Positions 40,848 through 49,500 of a stretch of DNA of 60,202 nucleotides are shown one piece after another. The first letter of the stretch is position 1, and each line of letters begins with the position of its first letter. This DNA comes from Bacillota bacterium (GTDB lineage: Bacteria; Bacillota; Clostridia; Christensenellales; SZUA-584), in the NCBI GenBank assembly GCA_023408075.1, contig JAEYKW010000019.1:1-60202 (forward strand), in the 5' to 3' direction. The position numbers were made by a program, and so were the translations under genes. The notes beneath the pieces are model-generated. The model saw nothing but the letters and a program-made list of their open reading frames with translations, made no database searches and was not told the DNA's origin.

Positions 40848-41648
40848 TTAGCAAGATGAGTTAGTTGTTTCAACATCGCCATAATCATGTAGCTCTTCAT
40901 TAAATTTGCAATTATCTCCTATGATAATTTCTTTAAGGCGAAGTCCTTGAGAATTCCAATTAACATTCAATCCCTTATGACCAAGTATGGTCTTTACATT
41001 TGGATAAATAAATCCATTGTTAAATTCTTTGGTATCATATGGAGAATAGTTCATTCTTAATTCTTTTTCTTTGGTAGAATCAAGTTTATCATTTTTTGGA
41101 TTTTTCACTACGAAAGGGTAATATGCCATAGGGTCATTATGTAAGCCTTTAGTGCCTTCAAGTGTTTTTATTGATTTAATAATCATTTTTGTCCAATTTA
41201 TATCTTTCTTCCATTTATATTCAACTGGCCATAAAAAATCATATTCGATAATTTCGAATACCAGACAAAAACCATTTCCATGATTCGCATATTCATTCCA
41301 CATATCAAGTTGATAATCATAAGTAAAACTACAAATATTATAGAGTTGTTGCAGTGTTCTAAATTTATTCTTTATCCACTCTTGTGAATGCCCTGTTTTA
41401 TTACATACTTTTTTTATGCTGTAATCAATCTCAAATTCAGTTTTATCATTTAGAAATTTATAATAACTAAACCATAATGAATCCCTTTTCAAGGCGTCTA
41501 ATTTTAATTGATTTAATTTTTCGTTATTGTCAAAAGCGATAAATTTATAGACGGTATTATTCTGAACCAGTGATTTAAGATATGAAATCTTATATTCTGT
41601 AACATCTTTCATTTCCAATTTGAAGTATTCATCATAAAAACTCATCAT
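40848..41648 (-). CDS. DUF2971 family protein in AT-rich island
   Basis: A 266-residue protein of the DUF2971 type: N-terminal VYKFIAFDN, LKRDSLWFSYYKFLNDKTEFE, then the core CSFTYDYQLDMWNEYANHGNGFCLVFEI. The function is unknown; such genes are often carried on mobile or defence-type islands. Composition is much more AT-rich than all neighbours (many AAA, TTA and ATA codons), a clear sign of transfer. GGAG lies 5 bases before the ATG at 41648; a second ATG follows at once. A tiny membrane protein gene lies upstream on the same strand. Confidence 0.75.
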   Translation of the reverse strand: MMSFYDEYFKLEMKDVTEYKISYLKSLVQNNTVYKFIAFDNNEKLNQLKLDALKRDSLWFSYYKFLNDKTEFEIDYSIKKVCNKTGHSQEWIKNKFRTLQQLYNICSFTYDYQLDMWNEYANHGNGFCLVFEIIEYDFLWPVEYKWKKDINWTKMIIKSIKTLEGTKGLHNDPMAYYPFVVKNPKNDKLDSTKEKELRMNYSPYDTKEFNNGFIYPNVKTILGHKGLNVNWNSQGLRLKEIIIGDNCKFNEELHDYGDVETTNSSC

Positions 41649-41747
41649 AGAATCTCCAACTTAGTATAGACGAATTAAATATCCATAAAATTACTCTTAA
41701 AGAATAGAAGCCTCTTTTTATAACATACATCTTGCTATTTATTACAT

Positions 41748-41867
41748 TTATTTTACATCTTTCCACTTCTTTTTAAAAGATAAAACGTAGATTAAATAAA
41801 TAACAACAACTATTATTAATAAAAAAATTGTGGTATTAGTAAAAGAAGGTGAATATCCGAAAAGCAT
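41748..41867 (-). CDS. Small single-pass membrane protein (39 aa)
   Basis: An ATG-initiated frame encoding 39 residues: a polar start (MLFGYSPSFTNTT), one strong hydrophobic helix (IFLLIIVVVIYLIYVLSF) and a Lys/Trp-rich tail (KKKWKDVK). Such a pattern rarely occurs by chance. No clear ribosome binding site precedes the ATG; the open frame runs 16 more codons upstream to a TTG. It lies 99 bases before the DUF2971 gene in the same AT-rich island and may be its partner, for example a toxin-like or anchoring peptide. That is speculation. Confidence 0.4.
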   Translation of the reverse strand: MLFGYSPSFTNTTIFLLIIVVVIYLIYVLSFKKKWKDVK

Positions 41868-41906
41868 TATATAGATGTCAAATAAAAGTCTAATTAGTTC
41901 ATATAA

Positions 41907-41947
41907 AAAAGTCCTCAATCGCGGATGAACCGGATGGAGGACTTTTC
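41907..41947. terminator. Terminator after GGGtGRT gene, island boundary
   Basis: AAAAGTCCTC / GAGGACTTTT with runs of A and T usable on both strands. It closes the minus-strand GGGtGRT operon; AT-rich sequence begins right at its left edge. Confidence 0.85.
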
Positions 41948-41966
41948 GTTTAGATCGAATTGTAAC

Positions 41967-42968
41967 TTACTTGGACAGCGCCTGCTCCACAGCTACTGCG
42001 ACCGCCACGGACGCACCCACCATCGGGTTGTTGCCCATGCCGATGAGACCCATCATTTCCACGTGCGCCGGCACCGACGAAGAACCCGCGAACTGCGCGT
42101 CGCCGTGCATACGGCCCATCGTGTCGGTCATGCCGTAAGAAGCCGGGCCCGCCGCCATGTTGTCCGGATGCAGCGTACGGCCTGTGCCGCCGCCCGATGC
42201 GACCGAGAAGTATTTCTTGCCGTTCTCAATGGCCCATTTCTTGTATGTGCCCGCCACGGGATGCTGGAAGCGGGTCGGGTTGGTCGAGTTGCCCGTGATG
42301 GACACGTCAACCTTCTCATAACGCATAATCGCAACGCCTTCATTCACGTCGTCCGCGCCGTAGCATTTCACAGCCGCGCGCTCGCTCTTGGAGAACGCTT
42401 TTTCCCAGACGATTTTCAGCTCGCCCGTCGCGTAGTCATATTCGGTCTCGACGTTTGTGAAGCCGTTGATGCGCGAGATGATGTAAGCCGCGTCTTTACC
42501 AAGGCCGTTAAGGATCACGCGCAGCGGCGTTTTTCTGACCTTGTTGGCTGTTCTGGCAATACCGATTGCGCCTTCCGCCGCCGCGAACGATTCGTGGCCC
42601 GCGAGGAAGCAGAAGCACTCGGTCTCTTCGCGCAGCAACATGGCCGCGAGATTGCCGTGGCCAATACCGACAACGCGCTGTTCCGCCACGCTGCCCGGAA
42701 TGCAGAACGCCTGCAGGCCGATGCCGATGGCTTCCGCCGCGTCCGCCGCCACCTTGCAGCCCTTTTTGAGCGCGATGGCTGCGCCGAGCGTATAGGCCCA
42801 CGCCGCATTGTCAAAAGCGATGGCCTGAACGCTCTTCACAATCGCGCCCGCGTCAACGCCAAAGCTCTTGCAGTATTCCTCTACCTGTTCCAAACTTTCA
42901 AAGCCGTATTCCTTCATGCATTTTTCAATACCGGCAATACGTCTGTTGTATCCTTCAAAATTCACCAT
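41967..42968 (-). CDS. GGGtGRT protein
   Basis: A 333-residue member of the family named after its GGGTGRT motif (SVASGGGTGRTLHPDNMAAG). Glycine- and alanine-rich C-terminus (GLIGMGNNPMVGASVAVAVAV). The start at 42968 (MVNFEGYNRR) is set by GGGAGGG; the in-frame GTG at 42977 overlaps that site. It follows a NifU-like scaffold gene by 14 bases, the usual arrangement for this family in clostridia. Function unknown; a role linked to Fe-S metabolism is suggested only by this neighbour. Confidence 0.9.
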   Translation of the reverse strand: MVNFEGYNRRIAGIEKCMKEYGFESLEQVEEYCKSFGVDAGAIVKSVQAIAFDNAAWAYTLGAAIALKKGCKVAADAAEAIGIGLQAFCIPGSVAEQRVVGIGHGNLAAMLLREETECFCFLAGHESFAAAEGAIGIARTANKVRKTPLRVILNGLGKDAAYIISRINGFTNVETEYDYATGELKIVWEKAFSKSERAAVKCYGADDVNEGVAIMRYEKVDVSITGNSTNPTRFQHPVAGTYKKWAIENGKKYFSVASGGGTGRTLHPDNMAAGPASYGMTDTMGRMHGDAQFAGSSSVPAHVEMMGLIGMGNNPMVGASVAVAVAVEQALSK

Positions 42969-42982
42969 AAGTCGCACCCTCC

Positions 42983-43675
42983 CTATTTGGCCCGCGGGTC
43001 GATGTATTTCGCCGCGCCTTCGAACTGTCCGTAGGTTCCTGTGTTTTTGGCAAGCGCTTCTGCGGGGTCAACGCCCTTGCGGATGGCTTCCATCATTTTG
43101 CCGACGCTTACAAACTTGTAGCCGACCACCTCGTCGTTTTCGTCGATGGCGAGCTGCGTCACATAACCTTCAGCCATTTCGAGGTAACGCACGCCTTTTT
43201 CCTTTGTGCCATACATCGTGCCCACCTGCGAGCGAAGCCCTTTGCCAAGGTCCTCAAGGCCCGCGCCGATCGGCAGACCGCATTCGGAGAAAGCCGTCTG
43301 GGTGCGGCCATACGCAATCTGCAGGAACAGCTCGCGCATAGCGGTGTTGATCGCATCGCACACAAGGTCCGTGTTGAGCGCTTCGAGTATCGTTTTGCCG
43401 GAAAGAATCTCCGCTGCCATCGCCGCGCTGTGCGTCATGCCGCTGCAGCCGATCGTTTCGACGAGAGCTTCTTCAATAATACCTTCTTTGACGTTAAGCG
43501 TCAGCTTGCACGCGCCCTGCTGCGGTGCGCACCAGCCCACGCCGTGGGTTAACCCCGAGATATCCGTGATCTGCTTCGCTTTAACCCAAAGGCCTTCTTC
43601 GGGAATAGGCGCGGGACCGTGTTTTGGCCCTTTGGCGACGTATACCATTTCTTCCACTTCTCTGGAACACTGCAT
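42983..43675 (-). CDS. NifU-like iron-sulfur cluster assembly scaffold
   Basis: A 230-residue protein with a NifU_N/IscU-type fold: conserved cysteines in GVGWCAPQQGACKL, VETIGCSGMTHSAAMAAEIL and DLVCDAINTAM. It is larger than IscU and of the type always seen with GGGtGRT genes. AGGAGG lies 8 bases before the ATG. No cysteine desulfurase is adjacent. It probably holds or delivers an Fe-S cluster to a specific target rather than acting as the general scaffold; this is inference. Confidence 0.82.
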   Translation of the reverse strand: MQCSREVEEMVYVAKGPKHGPAPIPEEGLWVKAKQITDISGLTHGVGWCAPQQGACKLTLNVKEGIIEEALVETIGCSGMTHSAAMAAEILSGKTILEALNTDLVCDAINTAMRELFLQIAYGRTQTAFSECGLPIGAGLEDLGKGLRSQVGTMYGTKEKGVRYLEMAEGYVTQLAIDENDEVVGYKFVSVGKMMEAIRKGVDPAEALAKNTGTYGQFEGAAKYIDPRAK

Positions 43676-43971
43676 AGACTAAACCTCCTGATAGAATTAG
43701 AAACTGTGTATATCCATTGATAATTATTTAACATTATATCAGTAATGATCTGCAAAGCCAATAATGAAAATCCGTCAATCAAATGAAATAATCGGGAACA
43801 GAATGCAAAATAATTATTATACGCAAAAAGTACAAATTTTATACGCAAAGCCGCAAAGAAATCTTGCGTTATCGGCAAATTATCTGTGCCTGGAGCGCGC
43901 AGACCGACAATGTTTATGAACATGCCTGCTTATAATGGAGGATACTAACCACAACCGAAGGAGTGATCATA

Positions 43972-46287
43972 TTGGCGACCGGCGCCTCAGTCAGCGAGCC
44001 GCGATGTTCCGGCTTTTTTAAGCGACACGATACACTCATAAAAAAGGCTGTCATAGCCGTTTCGCTGCTGGCGTTCGGCTTTCTGATGGGCCGCATCCGG
44101 CTGATCGGCGGCATATCGCCGTTTGGCCCCGCTTTGGTAGCCGCGTGCTTTTTAGCGCGGCGCGAGCAAGCGCTTTTTTGTGCCTCGGGCGCAATTCTCG
44201 GCGCGCTGCTCGTTGAGGGGGATGCGCTGTATATTGTTTCGGTGGTGCTCGGCATCTGCGCGGCGCTGCTGCTTGTGGGACAGGCCCGTGTGCGGCGATG
44301 GGTGGCTGTACTCGTCACAGCAAGTTCATACGCCGTCGCGGCCGCCGTCTTTAAAACGGCGGAACTTCAAACCTATGTGACGGCTGTGCTTGAGTGCATG
44401 GTATCGCTGCTGATGATCTATGTGTTCAGCATGTTGATTCATATGTCGGTCAATCCGGCAAAGCGCACGCTGTTTTCGGTGGAGGAGACGATCTGCCTCG
44501 CGCTCGGCGCGCTGGTATTTGTCTGTATGTTCGGCCCGCTCAACGTTAAAGGCGTTTATATCGCGAGCATTGTGGCGCAGATGCTCGTGCTTGGCATGGC
44601 GTATACGGGCGGCGCGTCGTTCGGTGGGGGCGTCGGGCTCGCGCTTGGGATGGCGCTGTGCTTCGGCATCTCCGCCGAGGTCACCATGATCGGCATGCTC
44701 GGCATTGCCGGCATGCTGGGCGGAACGCTGCGCAAGCTCAAAAAACCGGGCGTCGCTTTTTCGTATATATTGACCGTATTGTTGTTTCTGATCGCGTTTT
44801 TCAATCAGGCCGTCTGGCCGCTGGTGCTCATTGAAACGGGGGTGGCCGTGCTGATTTTCACGCTGCTGCCCAAAAGGCTGCTCACATTTGTCGGGCGGTA
44901 TATCGACATCAAGACGCGGCGCGAATTTGAATACCGCATGCACACGCGCCGGTTTAAGGAGCTCACCGTGGGGCGGCTGCAGGAGGTATCGGAGGTGTTC
45001 TTGCAGACGGGAGAAATGTTCGCCAAGGAAGCGGAAGCCAAGGTGCACGGCAACATGCAGATATCCGGCGTACTGTCCATCGTGGCGGACAGCACTTGCA
45101 AGGATTGTGTGTTTAAAAAGAGCTGCTGGGACAAGGAGTTTTTAAACACCTACAACGTGTTCAACCGGCTATTTGTGGCGTTTGAAAAGAACGGATATCT
45201 TGATGAAACGCATATTGACGCTGTGTTTGCGAAGAAATGCTATAACGTGAAAGGGATATTGACCACAGCCGAGAGCATGTTCGCGTCGTATCTGCTAAGC
45301 CTCAAATGGCAGAAGAGGATCGACCAGTCACGGCTGATTACGGGCAAGCAGCTTAAAGGCGTAGCCAAGGTGGTGGCCGATATCGGCCGCGAGGTCGAGA
45401 CGGGCTTTCAGTTTCTGGAGCATGTGGAGGAAAAGGTGGCGGCGGCGCTCGATGCGGCGAATTGCCGTGTCAAGGAGGTTTGCGCGGAGAGCCTTGGCGG
45501 CAGCGTGGCTGTCGGCGTGAAAATAAAGGGCGGCGGCAGTGAGAGCGGAGTCAGCCTGGAGAGCGTGGTGAGCGGCGCGTGCGGTGTGCACATGCAAAAA
45601 GCGTCGATCACGCCGTGCGGCGCAGGGGCTTACAGCCTGATTCGTTTCGAACAGACCAAGCGGTATCAGACGCAAACGGGCATTGCCAAGCTCACAAAGG
45701 CCGAAGTATCGGGCGACAGCTATGTGGCCGTGCCTTTAAAGGACGGGCGGTATCTGCTGATGCTCTGCGACGGCATGGGCAGCGGCGAGACGGCATACCG
45801 CGAAAGTGCCGCGGCGGTGTCACTGGTCGAAAACTTCTTTAAAGCGGGCTTTGACGATGCGGTGATATTCGACACCATTAACAGGCTGCTGCAGCTCAAA
45901 GGCAACGACGAGGTGTTCACCACGGTTGATCTGTGCGTGCTCGATTTAAAGACGGGCAGTGCGCGGTTTACGAAGATCGGCGCGGAAAGCTCGTATCTGG
46001 TCAACGGCGAGGGGCTGATGGAGGTCTCGCCCGGGTCGCTGCCGATGGGAATTATCGATGAGGTGAAGCCTGTAAGCGCGGTGCATACGCTGAACGAAGG
46101 CGATATGATCGTGATGATGAGCGACGGCGTAGCCGATGAAATTCGCGGCGATGCGGTGCAGTGGTTTTCCGACATCGATTTGACGGACGCGCAAAGCGCC
46201 GCCGATGCCATACTCGACAAGGCGCTGGGCGGCCAGCCGCCGCGTGACGACATGACCGTGATGGTCACGCGTTTGCTCATGGTATAA
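43972..46287 (+). CDS. spoIIE: Stage II sporulation protein E (PP2C phosphatase)
   Basis: A 771-residue SpoIIE: about ten N-terminal membrane helices (residues 20-300), a central region with a Cys cluster (CKDCVFKKSCW), and a C-terminal PP2C phosphatase (LMLCDGMGSGETAYRES, FTTVDLCVLDLKTGSARFTKIGAES, MIVMMSDGVADE). SpoIIE dephosphorylates SpoIIAA and so releases sigma-F in the forespore, and helps form the polar septum. GAAGGAG fixes the start at the TTG 43972; the GTG at 43963 overlaps it. TATAAT at 43935-43940 may be the -10. Strong evidence that the organism sporulates. Confidence 0.95.
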   Translation: MATGASVSEPRCSGFFKRHDTLIKKAVIAVSLLAFGFLMGRIRLIGGISPFGPALVAACFLARREQALFCASGAILGALLVEGDALYIVSVVLGICAALLLVGQARVRRWVAVLVTASSYAVAAAVFKTAELQTYVTAVLECMVSLLMIYVFSMLIHMSVNPAKRTLFSVEETICLALGALVFVCMFGPLNVKGVYIASIVAQMLVLGMAYTGGASFGGGVGLALGMALCFGISAEVTMIGMLGIAGMLGGTLRKLKKPGVAFSYILTVLLFLIAFFNQAVWPLVLIETGVAVLIFTLLPKRLLTFVGRYIDIKTRREFEYRMHTRRFKELTVGRLQEVSEVFLQTGEMFAKEAEAKVHGNMQISGVLSIVADSTCKDCVFKKSCWDKEFLNTYNVFNRLFVAFEKNGYLDETHIDAVFAKKCYNVKGILTTAESMFASYLLSLKWQKRIDQSRLITGKQLKGVAKVVADIGREVETGFQFLEHVEEKVAAALDAANCRVKEVCAESLGGSVAVGVKIKGGGSESGVSLESVVSGACGVHMQKASITPCGAGAYSLIRFEQTKRYQTQTGIAKLTKAEVSGDSYVAVPLKDGRYLLMLCDGMGSGETAYRESAAAVSLVENFFKAGFDDAVIFDTINRLLQLKGNDEVFTTVDLCVLDLKTGSARFTKIGAESSYLVNGEGLMEVSPGSLPMGIIDEVKPVSAVHTLNEGDMIVMMSDGVADEIRGDAVQWFSDIDLTDAQSAADAILDKALGGQPPRDDMTVMVTRLLMV

Positions 46288-46339
46288 AAGCCAACTGTCC
46301 GATATTTCGCAGAAAAACGGATATGTGATTGCTATTCAG

Positions 46340-46366
46340 GGCCTTTGCTAAGGCTCTTTTTGCATT
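46340..46366 (+). terminator. Terminator after spoIIE
   Basis: An imperfect stem around GGGCCTTTGCTAAGGCTC, followed by TTTTTGC. The rest of the 337-base gap holds only the next promoter. Confidence 0.6.
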
Positions 46367-46557
46367 GAAGACCTGAGCCGTCATGAAAAGAAGCTGTGAG
46401 CGAATGACCACGAAGCGGGCGAAGCTCCCTTTTGAAAAAGCGCTTTCATGATCTCCATTTGACTTCATAAAGGATCAAGAGGATATGCCGGAATCGGCTA
46501 TTTGGTACGCTGATTTTTATATCATATAAAAAATATAGAAATAATATAAAATTAACA

Positions 46558-46586
46558 TTGACAACTGTACGGCTTACAATTATCAT
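46558..46586 (+). promoter_or_regulatory. Sigma-A promoter of the flavin/ferredoxin operon
   Basis: Perfect TTGACA at 46558-46563, ideal 17-base spacer, TATCAT at 46581-46586. Confidence 0.75.
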
Positions 46587-46624
46587 AGCATTAACATATT
46601 AATCATATATGAATAACCATAATA

Positions 46625-47146
46625 ATGCGAGGTCGAAAGAAAGCAACAGTGGCACAGCATACAAACCAAGACCGGCTACCATTAACAAACATGTCTCCCT
46701 TGGAAAAGCGCACGGTGGAGCTGCCACTCGCTGCGGCTTTTGTGGATGTGTTAACCGAAGAATATGATCAAAAAACGGCGCTTGAGATATTGGACCGGGT
46801 CGTGAAAAGAGAGGCGCAGGCCGCAGCCGCGAGCTCTCGCAGGAGTTACCCCGAGCTGTCTTTGAACACTTTATACGAAGTGTGGAAAATACTTGGCGGG
46901 GACGGAAGGCTCGAGCTTGAGCTCGAAGAACTGACGCCGCGCACGCTGAAGTTCCATATTACGCGGTGCCGGTACGCGGAAAACTACCGCGCGCTGGGGC
47001 TGGAGCAGCTGGGTGTGTCGTTCAGCTGCCGGCGCGACAAGCCGTTTGCCGAGGCGCTGATACCGGGCGTACGCCTCACCCAATCAAAGACTATACTCGA
47101 AGGCAGTGACCGCTGCAGCTTCGAGTACATATTGGAGGAGCCATGA
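46625..47146 (+). CDS. L-2-amino-thiazoline-4-carboxylate hydrolase-like protein
   Basis: A 173-residue protein. The C-terminal block (FHITRCRYAENYRALGLEQL, SFSCRRDKPFAEALIPGVRL, and E-G-S-D-R-C-S-F-E-Y) matches the pattern of the family named for L-2-amino-thiazoline-4-carboxylic acid hydrolase, with three conserved Cys. That name comes from a cysteine-making enzyme of Pseudomonas, but most members have unknown substrates. The start is uncertain: the ATG at 46625 has no strong binding site and a GTG at 46649 is possible. It heads a tight operon whose next gene overlaps by four bases. Confidence 0.75.
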   Translation: MRGRKKATVAQHTNQDRLPLTNMSPLEKRTVELPLAAAFVDVLTEEYDQKTALEILDRVVKREAQAAAASSRRSYPELSLNTLYEVWKILGGDGRLELELEELTPRTLKFHITRCRYAENYRALGLEQLGVSFSCRRDKPFAEALIPGVRLTQSKTILEGSDRCSFEYILEEP

Positions 47147-47598
47147 AACTGAACAAAGATTTGGTAAGCAAGCTGAAAGCAAAGGCGCAGGGCCGCTTTC
47201 CTGTTTATCTGACCACCGCGTCGCTGGACGGCAAGCCAAACGTGCTGCCGCTGCCCTTCTCGGATGTGGTTGACGATGAACTGATTCTCTTCCCCGATTT
47301 GTTTGCGCAGAAGACGAAGGTCAATCTCAACGAAAATAAGTACTCTGCGGTCAGCTTTGCGGACGGTGAGACGTCCGTGGTGCTGGAAGGCGAGGCCGAC
47401 ATTGTCCAATGGGGCCATCCGGCCAGCTTTAAGCTGTTTGGACTGAACGCTAAGAATGTGCTGGACAAATGGGGCGACTGGGATGAAACGGTGGAGCCCG
47501 TGCTGGAGGCACAAGATGAAGATGCGCGCCCCAGCGTGTTTGCACAGCGCGGCGTGATCGTGTTCAAGCCGGAGAGAATTGTGGAGGTGTCGTTATGA
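47143..47598 (+). CDS. Flavin split-barrel (pyridoxamine 5'-phosphate oxidase-like) protein A
   Basis: A 151-residue FMN-binding split-barrel domain: VYLTTASLDGKPNVLPLPFSD, ILFPDLFAQKTKVNLNENKY, QRGVIVFKPERI. It lacks the extra parts of true PdxH. The segment NVLDKWGDWDE is shared with protein B, the next gene, so the two are paralogues. It overlaps both neighbours by four bases (ATGA), which indicates strict co-translation. Such domains bind FMN, F420 or haem; the cofactor here is unknown. Confidence 0.85.
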   Translation: MKLNKDLVSKLKAKAQGRFPVYLTTASLDGKPNVLPLPFSDVVDDELILFPDLFAQKTKVNLNENKYSAVSFADGETSVVLEGEADIVQWGHPASFKLFGLNAKNVLDKWGDWDETVEPVLEAQDEDARPSVFAQRGVIVFKPERIVEVSL

Positions 47599-48083
47599 AG
47601 CTAAGCAGCGACATGAAAAAGGCGCTGAAAATTGTGGGCTCGGGCGGGTCGGTCGTTTACCTGACCACGGCATCCAAAGACGGGGTGCCGAACATCGTGG
47701 GCGAACGGTTTGTCACACTCTTCAAGGACGAATACATACTGATTGCCGAGATGTTTGCCCAGAAAACGCGCATCAACATCAATGAAAACCCGCACGGGGT
47801 CATCACGCTTGCGCATCCGCTGCGCGGAAGGACATGGATGTTCTCGGGGCCTGTGACCATATTGCAAGAGGGATATCCCGACGAATATGAATGGGAAGGC
47901 GTGTCGGCCAAGGATGTGCTGGATGAATGGGGTGACTGGGCGCTCAGAGAGCCGCCGTCAGAAGTGCCGCCGGACATCCGTCCGCCGGTATTGGTGCAGC
48001 GCGGCGTGATTGCACTGCATGTGACGGATATTGCTGACTTTGCGCCGGAAAAAGCGGGCGAGCAAATTAAAACAGGAAGCTGA
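47595..48083 (+). CDS. Flavin split-barrel protein B
   Basis: A 162-residue paralogue of protein A: VVYLTTASKDGVPNIVGERF, MFAQKTRININENP, KDVLDEWGDWA, QRGVIALHVTDI. Overlaps protein A by four bases. The two differ in the loop after the FMN-binding strand (HPLRGRTWMF here), so they may form a heterodimer, the split-barrel fold being an obligate dimer. No catalytic residue is predictable. Confidence 0.85.
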   Translation: MKLSSDMKKALKIVGSGGSVVYLTTASKDGVPNIVGERFVTLFKDEYILIAEMFAQKTRININENPHGVITLAHPLRGRTWMFSGPVTILQEGYPDEYEWEGVSAKDVLDEWGDWALREPPSEVPPDIRPPVLVQRGVIALHVTDIADFAPEKAGEQIKTGS

Positions 48084-48105
48084 CAACAGCGGAAAGGACA
48101 CATAG

Positions 48106-48516
48106 ATGGCTATATTGACATCGCGTATGAAAAACTGGCTGGCCGGTTTGGGCGGGCATATCGCAACCGCATCAAAAAACGGTACACCGGCTGTGATCGT
48201 GGCAGACAAAGCCACTGTCGAAGGGGACAACATCGTGCGTTTCCCCATCAGCCCTAAACAGGCGGACTATATCAAAAACAATATCGCGGAGAACCCGAAA
48301 ATCGCCTTTGGACCCGGCGGTATCGGCAGCATTCGCGCGGCGTACCAGTTTAAAGGTATTGCCCGCATTGAGGGCGGCGAGCTCGTGGTGACTGTGGACG
48401 AAATCTATTCCACAAAGCCCGGCCCGGAGGCGGGGCTGCGCCTGGATGTGCTGCCTGTAGACAGCGTTGTGAAGTTTGAGGAAAGCCGTTGGAAAGACAA
48501 CGGCCCACCCAGGTAA
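48106..48516 (+). CDS. Flavin split-barrel protein C
   Basis: A 136-residue split-barrel-type protein (GGHIATASKNGTPAVIVADKATV, FPISPKQADYIKNNIAENPKIAF, KFEESRWKDNGP) more distant from A and B. Ribosome binding site GGAAAGGA precedes the ATG. It overlaps nothing but lies 22 bases after B. Three such proteins in one operon is unusual. Confidence 0.8.
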   Translation: MAILTSRMKNWLAGLGGHIATASKNGTPAVIVADKATVEGDNIVRFPISPKQADYIKNNIAENPKIAFGPGGIGSIRAAYQFKGIARIEGGELVVTVDEIYSTKPGPEAGLRLDVLPVDSVVKFEESRWKDNGPPR

Positions 48517-48529
48517 GGGGGAGTTTTCG

Positions 48530-49222
48530 ATGAGTCAGACAGCAAAAAAGAAGGCAGCGGTTTCCGGCTGGATCAAACCGCGGTGGCCCAAAGAGCGCGT
48601 GGCCAAATGGCTCGAGATCGGCGCGATTCCGGCAGTGATTGGCCTGTGGTTCCCCGACTGGATCGGCGGCTTCGCGGGAGGCAGCGCATTTTACATACCG
48701 CCGATTCTGCCGTTTATGCCGCCGTTTTTAACGTATATCGGCGCGCTGATATTGCTCAAAGCGTGCTATGAGGGTATTCGTAACATGGGGCTGCACTTTA
48801 GAGGCCTGCTGATTTCCGGTGCGCTGACTTTGGCGGCTGCGGGCGCAAGCGTGGTGCTGTGGCTGCTGAATCTGCCCGTCGCGACGCTCACACTGATCGG
48901 CTTTGCGGCATTTTTTGCAGCGGGGTACATCTGGTTCACCATCGGCAAGGTGTGGGAGATCACACAGGAAACGCGTGCGCAGGTGACGTGGCATGCCATT
49001 TGGATCGGCAGCGTGATATCCGCGGCGGCATATCTGTTCGGCATCTATCAGCTGGCGGCGGGCGGTGAATCGGGCGTACTGTGGTTGCGTGTCGGTGTGG
49101 CGCTGTTTACGGCGGTGTTCTTTGTCTGCCGATACGGTGTGCATATCTACAAGACGCAAAAGTCCATCGGTGCCCGGTTTGAGCAGATTCCTGACGACCA
49201 GTTCTGGACGAGTGCGGGCTGA
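48530..49222 (+). CDS. Six-helix membrane protein of unknown family
   Basis: A 230-residue protein with about six hydrophobic helices (near 27-45, 55-75, 88-108, 115-135, 150-172, 182-202) and a soluble C-terminus. It has no motif I know. AAGGGGG seven to eight bases upstream fixes the ATG at 48530. It overlaps the ferredoxin gene by one base, so the two are coupled. It might anchor the soluble redox proteins of this operon or move their substrate. Confidence 0.75.
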   Translation: MSQTAKKKAAVSGWIKPRWPKERVAKWLEIGAIPAVIGLWFPDWIGGFAGGSAFYIPPILPFMPPFLTYIGALILLKACYEGIRNMGLHFRGLLISGALTLAAAGASVVLWLLNLPVATLTLIGFAAFFAAGYIWFTIGKVWEITQETRAQVTWHAIWIGSVISAAAYLFGIYQLAAGGESGVLWLRVGVALFTAVFFVCRYGVHIYKTQKSIGARFEQIPDDQFWTSAG

Positions 49223-49491
49223 TGGCGGCCAAATCAATGCCATGGATCATCCCCGAATACTGCGAGGGGTGTACATCGTGTGTGGCTGCGTGCAAGAAGG
49301 GGTGCCTGAAAATGTGTGCCACGCAGGATGAGAATGTGTTTATTCCGTGGATCGAGATACCGTCGCAGTGCACCGGCTGCGGCCGGTGCAGCGAGGCATG
49401 CGTTCTCGGAGGAATCAGCATGACGGCTTATATTGAGGACGCGGCAGCGCGGTTCTTGAAGCGCATAGAGGACGGCCTTGTGATTGTATAG
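49222..49491 (+). CDS. 2[4Fe-4S] ferredoxin
   Basis: An 89-residue ferredoxin with two cluster motifs: C-E-G-C-T-S-C-V-A-A-C-K and C-T-G-C-G-R-C-S-E-A-C, the second followed by V-L rather than Pro. CLKMC in the first region adds extra Cys. It ends the operon and would supply low-potential electrons to a partner, presumably among the flavin proteins. The ATG overlaps the stop of the membrane protein gene. Confidence 0.92.
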   Translation: MAAKSMPWIIPEYCEGCTSCVAACKKGCLKMCATQDENVFIPWIEIPSQCTGCGRCSEACVLGGISMTAYIEDAAARFLKRIEDGLVIV

Positions 49492-49500
49492 AGGCTAATG

